From positions 62,001 to 126,000 of the IMG/VR virus record IMGVR_UViG_3300028073_000008: a stretch of 64,000 nucleotides of DNA, one strand, 5' to 3'. Shown here piece after piece: positions 36,545 to 44,045 of the stretch (its first letter is position 1; every line of letters starts with the position of its first letter). Below the pieces are notes generated by a model. The model had not been told where the DNA came from. It saw only the letters and a list, made by a program, of their open reading frames with translations, and made no database searches. Source of the DNA: a virus. A program made the translations under genes and the position numbers.

Positions 36545-37222
36545 ATGAAGAAAACTTTACTACTGTCTGCGGTAGCAGTTATCGCACTGGCGTCTGCCGG
36601 TATCGCTGCTGATCTACCAAAGAAGAAGAAGACTGAGCCTGCTGCGGCTGCTCCAGTCGTATCAGCAGTGCCTACTGAAAAACCAGTACAAGTAGCCAGT
36701 GCTGATACCACTATCGCTCTTGGATTCGGAATGGAATCTAATGACGGTGTTTACGACACCGCTAACAAGTATGCCTATAAGGTAGCTGTTGAGCGTAACA
36801 TCGGCGGTGGTGCGTTTGTTGGTGGTAATTTCCAAACCAGCCAAACACAACCAAACAATGGTGCTATCAAGCAGAACATCGAAGTCATCGGCGGCTACAA
36901 GCTGCCAATGGGTCCTGTATCTGTCAAGGGAAGTTTAGGTGTCGGTGAACGTTATACCGATGGCAATAACTTTTCTTACTATGTTGCTCGTGCTGGCGCA
37001 GACTATAAGCTGACCGACTCGATCACATTGAACGCTGCTCAATATCGTTATCGTAATGCGTTCGACACTACCAACAACTATCAGAGCCACCAAATCGGCA
37101 CTGGTATGACTTTCAACTACACGCAGAATCAGGCCATCTATGCCAATGTCTACCGTAACCTAGACAGCGGTTTCAATGTCACTGACAATGGTGTAGAAAT
37201 GGGACTTAAGGTTTCTTTCTAA
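36545..37222 (+). CDS. Outer-membrane beta-barrel protein
   Basis: 225 aa. Signal peptide MKKTLLLSAVAVIALASAGIAA with cleavage near residue 22, then a Lys/Pro/Ala-rich linker, then about 150 residues of alternating strands (GLGFGMESNDG, AGADYKLTDSITLNAAQYRYRN) ending in a terminal Phe (GLKVSF), the C-terminal signature for barrel insertion. Looks like an 8-stranded OmpA- or Omp31-like barrel of proteobacterial type. In a phage it may change the host surface, e.g. to block other phages or alter uptake. Own promoter, structured leader and terminator. Confidence 0.85.
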   Translation: MKKTLLLSAVAVIALASAGIAADLPKKKKTEPAAAAPVVSAVPTEKPVQVASADTTIALGFGMESNDGVYDTANKYAYKVAVERNIGGGAFVGGNFQTSQTQPNNGAIKQNIEVIGGYKLPMGPVSVKGSLGVGERYTDGNNFSYYVARAGADYKLTDSITLNAAQYRYRNAFDTTNNYQSHQIGTGMTFNYTQNQAIYANVYRNLDSGFNVTDNGVEMGLKVSF

Positions 37223-37228
37223 TTAACT

Positions 37229-37258
37229 GAAATAGCGGCGAGAGTCGCTATTTCCTTT
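37229..37258 (+). terminator. Terminator-like hairpin
   Basis: GAAATAGCG (37229-37237) pairs with CGCTATTTC (37246-37254), then CTTTAT. T-run is poor, so termination may be partial. Confidence 0.55.
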
Positions 37259-37287
37259 ATATCATTTTCATGATTTTCACTATGTTT

Positions 37288-37338
37288 TTGAAGTTGGTTT
37301 TCCTGTAATATTACGATACATACTGTACACAAGTATGT
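37288..37338 (+). promoter_or_regulatory. Probable promoter and leader hairpin of the pqqA-like gene
   Basis: TTGAAG (37288-37293) with TACGAT (37312-37317) at 18 bases, or TTGGTT (37294-37299) with TACATA (37317-37322) at 17 bases. A small inverted repeat ACATAC/GTATGT lies at 37318-37323 and 37333-37338 before the ribosome site. Weaker than other promoters here. Confidence 0.4.
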
Positions 37339-37356
37339 TTCATAAAGGAGAATATT

Positions 37357-37428
37357 ATGTGGACCAAACCAGAAGCAGTTGAAATGCGATATGGTTTCGA
37401 AATCACTATGTACGTGATGAATCGATAA
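37357..37428 (+). CDS. pqqA: PqqA-like PQQ precursor peptide
   Basis: 23 codons (ATG 37357, TAA 37426-37428) with AAAGGAG 8 bases upstream. The peptide MWTKPEAVEMRYGFEITMYV, ending MNR, follows the PqqA family closely: W2-x-K-P start, R11-x-G-F-E15-x-T-x-Y19 core and N-R end. In PqqA a Glu and a Tyr three residues apart (E15 and Y19 in the 23-residue Klebsiella form) are cross-linked by the radical SAM enzyme PqqE to form the cofactor pyrroloquinoline quinone. Here both residues are at the same positions. It stands alone between its own promoter and a strong terminator. PqqB-E are not in the window, so host enzymes would be needed, or distant phage genes. Confidence 0.85.
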   Translation: MWTKPEAVEMRYGFEITMYVMNR

Positions 37429-37429
37429 C

Positions 37430-37463
37430 CAAAAAAGGCCCTAAGCGATTAGGGCTTTTTTTT
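37430..37463 (+). terminator. Rho-independent terminator after pqqA
   Basis: GCCCTAA (37438-37444), GCGA loop, TTAGGGC (37449-37455), then eight T. The flanking A-run extends the stem, so it is bidirectional in form. Confidence 0.88.
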
Positions 37464-37476
37464 GACTAAAATACCG

Positions 37477-37505
37477 TTGTACTTTAAATACTTTCCTGCT
37501 ATACT
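37477..37505 (+). promoter_or_regulatory. Sigma70 promoter of the tRNA-like RNA
   Basis: TTGTAC (37477-37482), 17-base spacer, TATACT (37500-37505). The predicted start (about 37512) is exactly the first base of the acceptor helix. Confidence 0.7.
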
Positions 37506-37511
37506 AAATTT

Positions 37512-37622
37512 GTGGCCGTGAGTGGAATATGGCAGACCTCCAATCCGTTGTGAAACGCATTCGGGAAAGGGACACAGGCATAGCCGCCGTCTTTGTAGGT
37601 TCGAATCCTACCGGCCACACCA
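37512..37622 (+). ncRNA. tRNA-like RNA without a recognisable anticodon loop
   Basis: 111 bases. Acceptor GTGGCCG/CGGCCAC, T arm GTAGG-TTCGAAT-CCTAC, A73 and CCA are textbook tRNA. The middle is not: where the anticodon arm should be there is AATCCGTT-GTGA-AACGCATT, a hairpin with a GNRA-type tetraloop and one C-C mismatch, plus a GGC-ATA-GCC hairpin in an enlarged variable region. It has its own promoter starting at base 1. Could be an aminoacylatable decoy, a tRNA with an insertion, or an RNA that uses the tRNA end for stability. Confidence 0.6.
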
Positions 37623-37663
37623 ATTACTACTATAAGTAGATACACATAACTTAAGGAAAAATT

Positions 37664-37855
37664 ATGTCAACAGTAAATCAAATCACAGAAGCAGTAACAG
37701 CATGGAAAGCAGAAGATGACAAGTTCACCGCAGGCAATGGTGCCGCAGGTACTCGTGCTCGCAAGGCACTAGCAGAACTTAGCAAGTTGATCAAGGCACG
37801 CCGTAACGAAATCACGGCAGAAAAGAACGCCCGCAAAGAAGCTAAGGCAAAGTAA
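37664..37855 (+). CDS. Histone H1-like (Hc1-type) small basic protein
   Basis: 63 aa. The segment GNGAAGTRARKALAELSKLI with a Lys/Arg/Ala-rich tail NARKEAKAK matches the Hc1 family core (G-x-x-x-A-G-T-R-A-R-K-A-x-x-E-L). Chlamydial Hc1 condenses DNA; phage versions are short and of unknown use, perhaps DNA binding or nucleoid disruption. AAGGA precedes the ATG by 9 bases. Confidence 0.7.
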   Translation: MSTVNQITEAVTAWKAEDDKFTAGNGAAGTRARKALAELSKLIKARRNEITAEKNARKEAKAK

Positions 37856-37865
37856 ACAAGACGAC

Positions 37866-38282
37866 ATGAGCACATGTTACCCAAATACTATCACAGTCGG
37901 TAGTGGTGCTACCGGTAGCACTACCTACACTACTGCTGGTGCTACTGTCGGAGGTATTACTACTATACCGATTGGAAATGTTACTATAGGTAGTGGTAAT
38001 AGCCCTTACACGTATAGTAGCGGAACAACATGGACTACTTCTCCTATCTATACCACTGGCAGTAATGGTAGTTCAATAAAGGTAACAGGCGATGCCGAGT
38101 TTGATGGCGATGTAAAAATCAAAGGTCATAGTCTGATGAAACTTTTAGAAAAGATGGAAGACCGTCTAGCTATTTTAATGGATCCTGATCCAGAGAAATT
38201 AGAAAAATTCGCAGCATTAAAAAAGGCTTACGAGAATTACAAATTGCTAGAAAAACTTTGCCAAGAAGAAAAAGATAAGTGA
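37866..38282 (+). CDS. Phage virion-associated protein, Gly/Thr-rich with C-terminal coiled coil
   Basis: 138 aa. N-terminal two-thirds are low-complexity Gly/Ser/Thr (TVGSGATGSTTYTTAGAT), then SIKVTGDAEFDGDVKIKGHSLMKLLEKMEDRLAIL, a segment that I know as common in T4-like cyanophage and pelagiphage structural proteins, then a helical end with KKAYENYKLLEKL. That last motif recurs at the ends of 38835-39215 and 52025-52486. Stop overlaps the next ATG (TGATG). Confidence 0.7.
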   Translation: MSTCYPNTITVGSGATGSTTYTTAGATVGGITTIPIGNVTIGSGNSPYTYSSGTTWTTSPIYTTGSNGSSIKVTGDAEFDGDVKIKGHSLMKLLEKMEDRLAILMDPDPEKLEKFAALKKAYENYKLLEKLCQEEKDK

Positions 38283-38848
38283 TGTTATTAAGAGTCTATG
38301 ATGATCTGATACCTCAACACTTACAGGATTATCTAGAGATGATCTGTTTAGGTAAGTCAGGTGATCAGCTCATACATCCCGCAGTAGATTTTAGATGTAA
38401 GTACGAAACCACAGCAAAGGAAGATGAACGATCTTATGCTCCGCTGAGTTTCGTACACATCCTTAAATCGAGCACAGCGACTTCTACTCACATGGATAAC
38501 TTCGGTCTAGTGCCCATGGCAGTTTGCCAAGAAAATAATCTTATCATAAACAGTATACCTGTAGCAAGAGTTTTTATAACATTGCCATACGATACAGAAT
38601 TAGATCATTATGCTCCGCATGTAGATTATCCTGGTGAGCATACTGTGGTAATTTACTACGTCAACGACGCAGATGGCGATACTGTGTTCTTTGATCAATC
38701 AGGTAAAAACATCATCAAACGTGTCAGCCCAAAGAAAGGAAGAGTCGTGATCTTCGATGGCCGTATACTACACGGAGGTGGTATACCTAAGAAAGGCCCT
38801 CGTTGTATCGTAAACTACGATCTACACACTTCAAATGGAAAAAGATAA
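38282..38848 (+). CDS. 2OG-Fe(II) oxygenase, prolyl-hydroxylase type
   Basis: 188 aa from ATG 38282 (a GTG at 38279 is the alternative). APHVDYPGEHTVVIYYVND carries H-x-D, GRVVIFDGRILHGGG the distal His, and PRCIVNYDLH the Arg, a complete set for the prolyl-4-hydroxylase/AlkB-like double-stranded beta-helix. Common in T4-like phages of open water. Coupled to the virion gene before it and overlapping the next gene by 14 bases. Substrate unknown. Confidence 0.83.
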   Translation: MLLRVYDDLIPQHLQDYLEMICLGKSGDQLIHPAVDFRCKYETTAKEDERSYAPLSFVHILKSSTATSTHMDNFGLVPMAVCQENNLIINSIPVARVFITLPYDTELDHYAPHVDYPGEHTVVIYYVNDADGDTVFFDQSGKNIIKRVSPKKGRVVIFDGRILHGGGIPKKGPRCIVNYDLHTSNGKR

Positions 38849-39215
38849 ACTGAGAAAATTCTGCGAACATTACGAAGTTCAAATCTTGAACGATCAGAAT
38901 CGCACACAGAGATATAGGCGTCCTAATTTTTTCGCATATCCGCTCGATGCCGATGTTATCGATATCGCTTCGGAATTTTATGAAGAAAGATTGTACACAG
39001 TACAGATTCCCGAAAGCCGTTTAAAGACTCTAGTAGAAATGGAAGAAATGTTTTTCCGTGCTAGAGAACACGGACAGGGCAAAGACATGTTCGATATGCT
39101 GATGGAAAAAGAACGTGAAGAAAGAAATTTTAGGAATACAAACGAAGCTGTCAAAAAAGCCTACGAACAGTATTCCATGCTATTGAATCTAGCAGGATAT
39201 CAAAGAAAGATATGA
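38835..39215 (+). CDS. Conserved T4-like phage protein
   Basis: 126 aa, charged, with RRPNFFAYPLDADVIDIASEFYEERLYTVQIPE in the middle and the C-terminal helix NEAVKKAYEQYSMLLNLAG. The end motif (KKAYExYxxLxxL) is shared with two other proteins of the window and suggests a common binding partner, possibly in the virion. Overlaps both neighbours. Confidence 0.65.
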   Translation: MEKDKLRKFCEHYEVQILNDQNRTQRYRRPNFFAYPLDADVIDIASEFYEERLYTVQIPESRLKTLVEMEEMFFRAREHGQGKDMFDMLMEKEREERNFRNTNEAVKKAYEQYSMLLNLAGYQRKI

Positions 39216-39787
39216 CTCCACAGGCTCTTTTCCCAACAGTAGTAGCTACATCTGATTTTAGCAAAGATTTAGATATTCCTGTGCTTTTAAAAATTATAGA
39301 AAGACAAAAAACTAACCCACATAGTCTAGTCGACGAATCACCTAGTAGTTATGGTACATATATCAATGTGTTAGATGACATCAAACTAGAAGGTTTGAAA
39401 AAAAGAATACAGGTAGAAGTCGACAACTATACCGAACTGCTGGGACTTAGAAAAGTAAAGATAACTGGATCGTGGTTTAATATTCTAGGACAGGGAGGTA
39501 GAGTCAATGCTCACAGACATGAGTTGAGTGTGATATCAGGTGCCTTTTATGTCAAGGCAGATCCTGGTAGTGTTGGATTAAGATTACACAGTCCGCTGGC
39601 TCCTATGCGTATGTATGAATTCGCAGAAAAGGTGAATGACATCAACAGCAATTTTTGGGTGATGCCCTGTTACACTGGACAACTGGTTTTATTTCCTAGT
39701 TGGTTAGAACATAGCACACTTCCAAACCAAACTGAATCTAGAATAACGGTCAGTTTTAACACCAAATATATCAAAGAAATAGGTTGA
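39212..39787 (+). CDS. Putative 2OG-Fe(II) oxygenase (TIGR02466-like)
   Basis: 191 aa. SWFNILGQGGRVNAHRHELSVISGAFYV is the family signature with the first His, and FPSWLEHSTLPNQTESRITVSFN gives the second His and the Arg. Same fold family as 25596-26213. Overlaps the previous stop by 4 bases. Its stop overlaps the -35 region of the next promoter. Substrate unknown. Confidence 0.82.
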   Translation: MTPQALFPTVVATSDFSKDLDIPVLLKIIERQKTNPHSLVDESPSSYGTYINVLDDIKLEGLKKRIQVEVDNYTELLGLRKVKITGSWFNILGQGGRVNAHRHELSVISGAFYVKADPGSVGLRLHSPLAPMRMYEFAEKVNDINSNFWVMPCYTGQLVLFPSWLEHSTLPNQTESRITVSFNTKYIKEIG

Positions 39788-39812
39788 CAGTATAAGTAAT
39801 TTGCTCTATAAT
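39784..39812 (+). promoter_or_regulatory. Consensus sigma70 promoter
   Basis: TTGACA (39784-39789), 17-base spacer, TATAAT (39807-39812): a perfect promoter at the end of the oxygenase gene, driving 39837 onward. Confidence 0.9.
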
Positions 39813-39836
39813 CTAAATTAGATAAAGGACTCAAAG

Positions 39837-40652
39837 ATGCGTAACTATTGGACCTGTTCAAAATTTGCTGATTGGCTTCGTGGTACTATGAAGCCATCTG
39901 CCGAAACTTCTAAAGGTTGGGCTACTTGGAAAAAGGAAGCCAAAGCCAAGCATCCTGTCCGCTATTGGATTGCCGAAGAAGGTCTCGATTACATCCAAGA
40001 TGTTTGGATGTTTGTTCCTGATAGGATTAATGATGTCCGCTATTATATCAACAACCGTTGGATTACTCGTACTCATTGCCTCACTGCTCATGGTCGTGAT
40101 ATCAAACCTGGTAGTTGGTGTGATGTGGGTAATCGCTTTTTGCCATGTCTCTTTAATGAACTTGTTGACTTCGTCGAAATCGAACTAGCATGGTCTAATT
40201 GTCTTTGGAGCGATGAAGCACGTAAAAAGTATAGCTATCCTTGGTGGCGTCGATGGTATCGCAACTGGCGCTGTGAAGAAGCTGCCATGGAGTATCTCAA
40301 TTGGGCCAAAACATTAACCAACGCAGAGTTTTTGGACGAAGATAAGAAGCATGAAGCTGTTCCTACAGCACAAGCAGAAGCCGCAAAGGAAATCGAAATC
40401 CTTTATAAATGGTGGAAGTACGAACGTCCACAACGTCCAGATCCATATGATGTCAGCGGTTGGTCAGCTATCTGCGAACGTCGTCGTGTAAAGTATCCCG
40501 ACGAAATTTTTCCAGAAGATGAGAACAAAAAGGAAAAAGCTGAATCTCGCAAAGCACTTGACGTATTACACAAATTAGAACGCAAATACGAACAAGAAGA
40601 TGAAGCGATGATGATCCGTTTAATTAAAATCCGTCAAAGCCTATGGACTTAA
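39837..40652 (+). CDS. Conserved phage protein, Trp-rich
   Basis: 271 aa. Very rich in Trp and charged residues: NYWTCSKFADWLRGT at the start, a central NNRWITRTHC and a long charged C-terminal helix. I recognise the N-terminal pattern from hypothetical proteins of T4-like environmental phages; no biochemical role is known to me. Expressed from a perfect sigma70 promoter, so probably early. Overlaps the next gene by 10 bases. Confidence 0.75.
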   Translation: MRNYWTCSKFADWLRGTMKPSAETSKGWATWKKEAKAKHPVRYWIAEEGLDYIQDVWMFVPDRINDVRYYINNRWITRTHCLTAHGRDIKPGSWCDVGNRFLPCLFNELVDFVEIELAWSNCLWSDEARKKYSYPWWRRWYRNWRCEEAAMEYLNWAKTLTNAEFLDEDKKHEAVPTAQAEAAKEIEILYKWWKYERPQRPDPYDVSGWSAICERRRVKYPDEIFPEDENKKEKAESRKALDVLHKLERKYEQEDEAMMIRLIKIRQSLWT

Positions 40653-40834
40653 CTGAAAAGAAAAAACCTTCATTCTTCAGACTTTGGGTACATCAATTTT
40701 ATATGGCCAATTGCGAAGAACATGACGTGTTCAACGAACCAAAATTAACTATGAGCCAATATTGGCAAATGTATAAATGGTTCGTTAGAAGTAAATTCAG
40801 AGACCAACAACTAAAGGTTAGAAACAATGGATGA
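40643..40834 (+). CDS. Small basic hypothetical protein
   Basis: 63 aa, basic and aromatic (KKKPSFFRLWVHQFYMANCEE). Overlaps the genes on both sides. No motif. Confidence 0.6.
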   Translation: MDLTEKKKPSFFRLWVHQFYMANCEEHDVFNEPKLTMSQYWQMYKWFVRSKFRDQQLKVRNNG

Positions 40835-41045
40835 TAAATTAGAAAATGTCTATGTTGAATATTTGAAATTCACAGACAAAATGGCTGGAGAATATTCTGC
40901 CATGGCTATCGCAGGTGTCATGATGGCACAGGCTTTGAGCATCTATAAGACTGCGTTAAAACCAGACGAGTTTGACAGCATGGTAGAAAACATCGTAAAC
41001 TGTAAAGACAAAGTGAAAACATTCGCAGGACCTATTTTACAATGA
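40827..41045 (+). CDS. Small hypothetical helical protein
   Basis: 72 aa, mostly helix, with a mildly hydrophobic centre (MAIAGVMMAQALSIY) too short and polar for a membrane span. Four-base overlap with the next gene. No family recognised. Confidence 0.62.
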   Translation: MDDKLENVYVEYLKFTDKMAGEYSAMAIAGVMMAQALSIYKTALKPDEFDSMVENIVNCKDKVKTFAGPILQ

Positions 41046-41293
41046 CCGAAGAAAAGAAAATGAAAGTGGAATTTGCTCCCGGTGCTTTTGATGGATTCGA
41101 AGGCACACAAGAAGAACTTGACGAGTTGATCGCAGAAGTCAAAGCCATGTTCGAAGGCAAGACTCGTGAAGAAATCGAATCTATGGGTCGTCCAATGGAT
41201 GATGACCTCTTTGATGACATGAGCGAAGAAGAACAGATTCGCCTTATGAGGTCGTTAGGATTTGATGATCTACCACCGAGGAATCTACAATGA
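41042..41293 (+). CDS. Small acidic conserved phage protein
   Basis: 83 aa. Sequence MKVEFAPGAFDGFEGTQEE and the DDDLFDDMSEEEQIRLMR helix recur in small proteins of T4-like cyanophages. Strongly acidic. Function unknown; overlaps neighbours by four bases each, part of one operon. Confidence 0.68.
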   Translation: MTEEKKMKVEFAPGAFDGFEGTQEELDELIAEVKAMFEGKTREEIESMGRPMDDDLFDDMSEEEQIRLMRSLGFDDLPPRNLQ

Positions 41294-41763
41294 AAGCACA
41301 AAAGCCAGCTGAAGGTATTTTGATCAACAGAGATTACGGTGATGCTAAAAACTACACCGTAACCTGCGAGTGCGGGGACAGCGATCATTCTCATCACATC
41401 TGGGTTGAATCCGAAGATACTGGCGTCACTGTTCATACTCATACAGAACAAACTACCGATTACTGGTCACAAAAATTAGAAACTCGTTATGATATCAATA
41501 ACGAAATCTATCAGAATATACATTGGTTCTTCGTTGGACTGTTTAATGATTGGTATCGTCGATTTAAACTAGTATGGCAAGTATTGACTAAAGGTCATAT
41601 CAAATATCAGGCTACTATCATCATGACTGAACAACAGGCATTGAACTACGCAGAAACACTTAAATCTGCTGTAGCAGATGTAAAAGAATTTAAAAAACAA
41701 AGACAATCTAAAAAGGAAAACGTTGAAGCTGTAAGAGCAGCTAGCGAACAAGATTGCGTCTGA
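41290..41763 (+). CDS. Conserved phage protein
   Basis: 157 aa. N-terminal VTCECGDSDHSHHIWVESED has CxC and His-rich residues that could bind a metal; NIHWFFVGLFNDWYRRFKLVWQVLTKGHIKY is an aromatic, possibly membrane-associated segment; the end is a charged helix. Common-looking but unassigned. Overlaps the previous gene by 4 bases. Confidence 0.68.
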   Translation: MKAQKPAEGILINRDYGDAKNYTVTCECGDSDHSHHIWVESEDTGVTVHTHTEQTTDYWSQKLETRYDINNEIYQNIHWFFVGLFNDWYRRFKLVWQVLTKGHIKYQATIIMTEQQALNYAETLKSAVADVKEFKKQRQSKKENVEAVRAASEQDCV

Positions 41764-41765
41764 TC

Positions 41766-42290
41766 ATGAGTGACCCAAGCAAGAGCCCGCATAGGCATAC
41801 CTTCCAAAAAGATGGTTATATCAAACGTATGGAAGAAAAGGGAGAAAAGCCTAACGAAGCTTATCTAGATTACTTCCAACAAATCTTAGAAGATCATAAG
41901 CACAAGTTTGACGATCCAGAAAGCCGTGTCAACAACATGGAATACGATCTCCTAACCACTGATTGGATTTTAGAAAAAGCTCGTGCTAGCGAAACTTATT
42001 CTCAAAATCTTTATGCTGCCATGTGTAATAATGATTTCCAAAAACTAGATGTACTGCCAATCCTAAAAGAACAGTCTTGGAGTTGCTCATGGAGGTATGC
42101 GGGCGGCATCATCGCAGACATGCGACAGCAAGGAGATTACATTGACTGGTACTGTTCTGGTATCGGTGATGGTCTGGGTAATGGTGACGAAGATGGCACA
42201 AAAGGATATGTGGCAGAAAGCGTAGTAACTGATGAAATCAAGGAGGATCTGAAAAAGCTAGGATGGGTTGTCCTAGATAACGATGACTGA
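41766..42290 (+). CDS. Hypothetical protein
   Basis: 174 aa from ATG 41766 (the frame opens at a TTG inside the previous gene). Polar, with SCSWRYAGGIIADMRQQGDYIDWYCSGIGDG in the centre. No recognised domain. Stop overlaps the next ATG region. Confidence 0.68.
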   Translation: MSDPSKSPHRHTFQKDGYIKRMEEKGEKPNEAYLDYFQQILEDHKHKFDDPESRVNNMEYDLLTTDWILEKARASETYSQNLYAAMCNNDFQKLDVLPILKEQSWSCSWRYAGGIIADMRQQGDYIDWYCSGIGDGLGNGDEDGTKGYVAESVVTDEIKEDLKKLGWVVLDNDD

Positions 42291-42618
42291 TATGATTATC
42301 GACGACGGTTACAGAAAGCATGTGTTGGAAAGATTGCGAGCCAACATTAAAGCTATAAGAAATATCGCAGAAGATTCCCTAGAGGGAGAACTATTGATAG
42401 GCATTTATGCTGTAGGAGATGTCATCCAAGCTGGAAGTTTTGATGAATCTAGCGAAGTAGAATTGCTATTTCATATCGATGGTGATGGTGAAATGGACCC
42501 TTATCTCTCAGATCAACTTCAAATTGATTTGGAATTAAATCCAGTCAGTGATTTGGAAAGCATCAAAGCTATCGTTTGGAGAGGTCCTATCGAAGAAGAT
42601 ACAGTGAGGTTGTATTGA
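42283..42618 (+). CDS. Hypothetical acidic protein
   Basis: 111 aa. LIGIYAVGDVIQAGSFDESSEVELLFHI loosely resembles the GS-x(n)-D-x-D/E core of minimal nucleotidyltransferases, but the Asp pair is replaced by S-E-V-E, so activity is doubtful. Very acidic. Overlaps both neighbours. Confidence 0.62.
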   Translation: MTDMIIDDGYRKHVLERLRANIKAIRNIAEDSLEGELLIGIYAVGDVIQAGSFDESSEVELLFHIDGDGEMDPYLSDQLQIDLELNPVSDLESIKAIVWRGPIEEDTVRLY

Positions 42619-42770
42619 AATTTTGGAGACTTTGGGCTAAAGCATTAGGTGAAAAATCGGGCAAGACAGACAAAGAAGCCGATATAGTAGCCTTGATTAG
42701 GACTTTAATAATATTATGCTATATAATTACCAATGCTTTTATCATAGCAGGGGTCATACGCCATTGGTAG
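42615..42770 (+). CDS. Small single-span membrane protein
   Basis: 51 aa from TTG 42615 with GAGG upstream (the frame runs back to another TTG at 42576 inside the previous gene). Basic N terminus, one hydrophobic helix (LIRTLIILCYIITNAFIIAGV) near the C terminus. Overlaps the previous stop by 4 bases. Function unknown. Confidence 0.5.
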   Translation: MKFWRLWAKALGEKSGKTDKEADIVALIRTLIILCYIITNAFIIAGVIRHW

Positions 42771-42773
42771 TGG

Positions 42774-42802
42774 TTGACAGCACTATCATTTGAGCATATA
42801 AT
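42774..42802 (+). promoter_or_regulatory. Consensus sigma70 promoter
   Basis: TTGACA (42774-42779), 17-base spacer, TATAAT (42797-42802). Perfect match; drives 42837-44045. GGAG precedes the ATG. Confidence 0.9.
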
Positions 42803-42836
42803 AATAGTATTGTTAAACACAGCATAGGAGCAATAG

Positions 42837-44045
42837 ATGGCCGTTACTAAAGCCAAACCCAAAAAAGTTGTCGTATCAGCCGGCACACGTCGAGGTGCCA
42901 ATCCTGATCCAAAGTGGACCGATTGGGAAAAGATGACTGGCGAACAGTATCACCGTTTTCGCCGTAACGCTGTAGCCTATTACTATGCCGAATACAAGAC
43001 CGCAGATCTTCTTCCTGATCTGTATGCGTGGATGAAAGAAAACAAATACTCGTCAGAAGATATCCGTATGGCAAAAGCAGCCAATGGATTCAATCTAACA
43101 CAGGCTGCTATAATCGCTCGTTGTCTGCGTACTGGTATGCCAGACTTCAACGAGAAAGAAGCCAAGCATTGGGAAGAACTTCCAGGCACCATGGGCGAAC
43201 TTAAACCTGTAACTATTTTTCTCCGGGAGCGTATCGCAGATGCTATTGAACGCGGTCGTGACGTCAAAGAACCCGAAGAAGAAAAGAAAGAAGTTTCTAC
43301 TGCGCCTCAGCCTAGCATCCAAGATCGATTGCGTGAAGCTGCGTTTAAGATGACCGAGGAAATCGAAGATGCTCACGAAAGCTTCTTGATGGATCCTGAA
43401 GGGTTTGACCCCAAGGCTATCAAGATCGTTAACCTACTCAAGGGCAAAGAGTGTAAAGGTGCTCATGCTCGTGTGATCAAAGAAATCTATCAACGCCCGT
43501 TCGACGAAGTCGTTGAAGCTATGGCAGGCAAAGACGAGCAGCTGAAAGAAGGATATGCTTGGTTAGGCAAAAAGAATATCAAGAAGCTTCATGATTTTTA
43601 CCAAGAGATCATCAGTGCTTGTGATATGCTACAGCAAGAAGGCAAAGTCAATCGCAAGCCACGTGTCAAGAAGGCTGTGCCTAAGGACAAGTTGGTCGCT
43701 AAGATGAAGTACAAAAAGACTGACGACCAGCTCAAACTAGTGTCTATCAATCCTGCGGATATCATTGGTAGTCAAGAAGTTTGGGTGTTCAACACCAAGA
43801 CTCGCAAGTTGGGCAAATATGTAGCGGCAGCTTACAATGATCTGCGTGTCAAAGGTACGACCATCATCGGGTTCGATGAGAACAAGAGCGTACAAAAAAC
43901 TCTGCGTAAACCCGAAGAACAGTTGAAAGAGTTTAAGGCAGCAGGCAAGGTAGCACTGCGCAAGTTCTTGGAAGATATCAAGGCTGTGGACATCAAGCTC
44001 AACGGACGTATCAACGAAGACACTATCCTGCTTAAGGTAGCTTAA
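42837..44045 (+). CDS. Conserved large phage protein, Lys/Glu-rich
   Basis: 402 aa. Basic N-terminal tail (KAKPKKVVVSAGTRRG), a helical middle with DWEKMTGEQYHRFRRNAVAYYYAEYK, a charged linker near residue 150, and a Lys-rich C-terminal part with an SQEVWVFNTKTRKLGKY beta segment. I know this type from T4-like environmental phages without assigned function; the basic regions suggest DNA or RNA contact. Perfect early-type promoter. Ends 4 bases into the convergent fibre gene. Confidence 0.75.
   Translation: MAVTKAKPKKVVVSAGTRRGANPDPKWTDWEKMTGEQYHRFRRNAVAYYYAEYKTADLLPDLYAWMKENKYSSEDIRMAKAANGFNLTQAAIIARCLRTGMPDFNEKEAKHWEELPGTMGELKPVTIFLRERIADAIERGRDVKEPEEEKKEVSTAPQPSIQDRLREAAFKMTEEIEDAHESFLMDPEGFDPKAIKIVNLLKGKECKGAHARVIKEIYQRPFDEVVEAMAGKDEQLKEGYAWLGKKNIKKLHDFYQEIISACDMLQQEGKVNRKPRVKKAVPKDKLVAKMKYKKTDDQLKLVSINPADIIGSQEVWVFNTKTRKLGKYVAAAYNDLRVKGTTIIGFDENKSVQKTLRKPEEQLKEFKAAGKVALRKFLEDIKAVDIKLNGRINEDTILLKVA

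Noticed and set aside
42283-42618. Minimal nucleotidyltransferase (antitoxin-like)
   Set aside because: The GS motif is present but the metal-binding Asp pair is not, so the family was not called.
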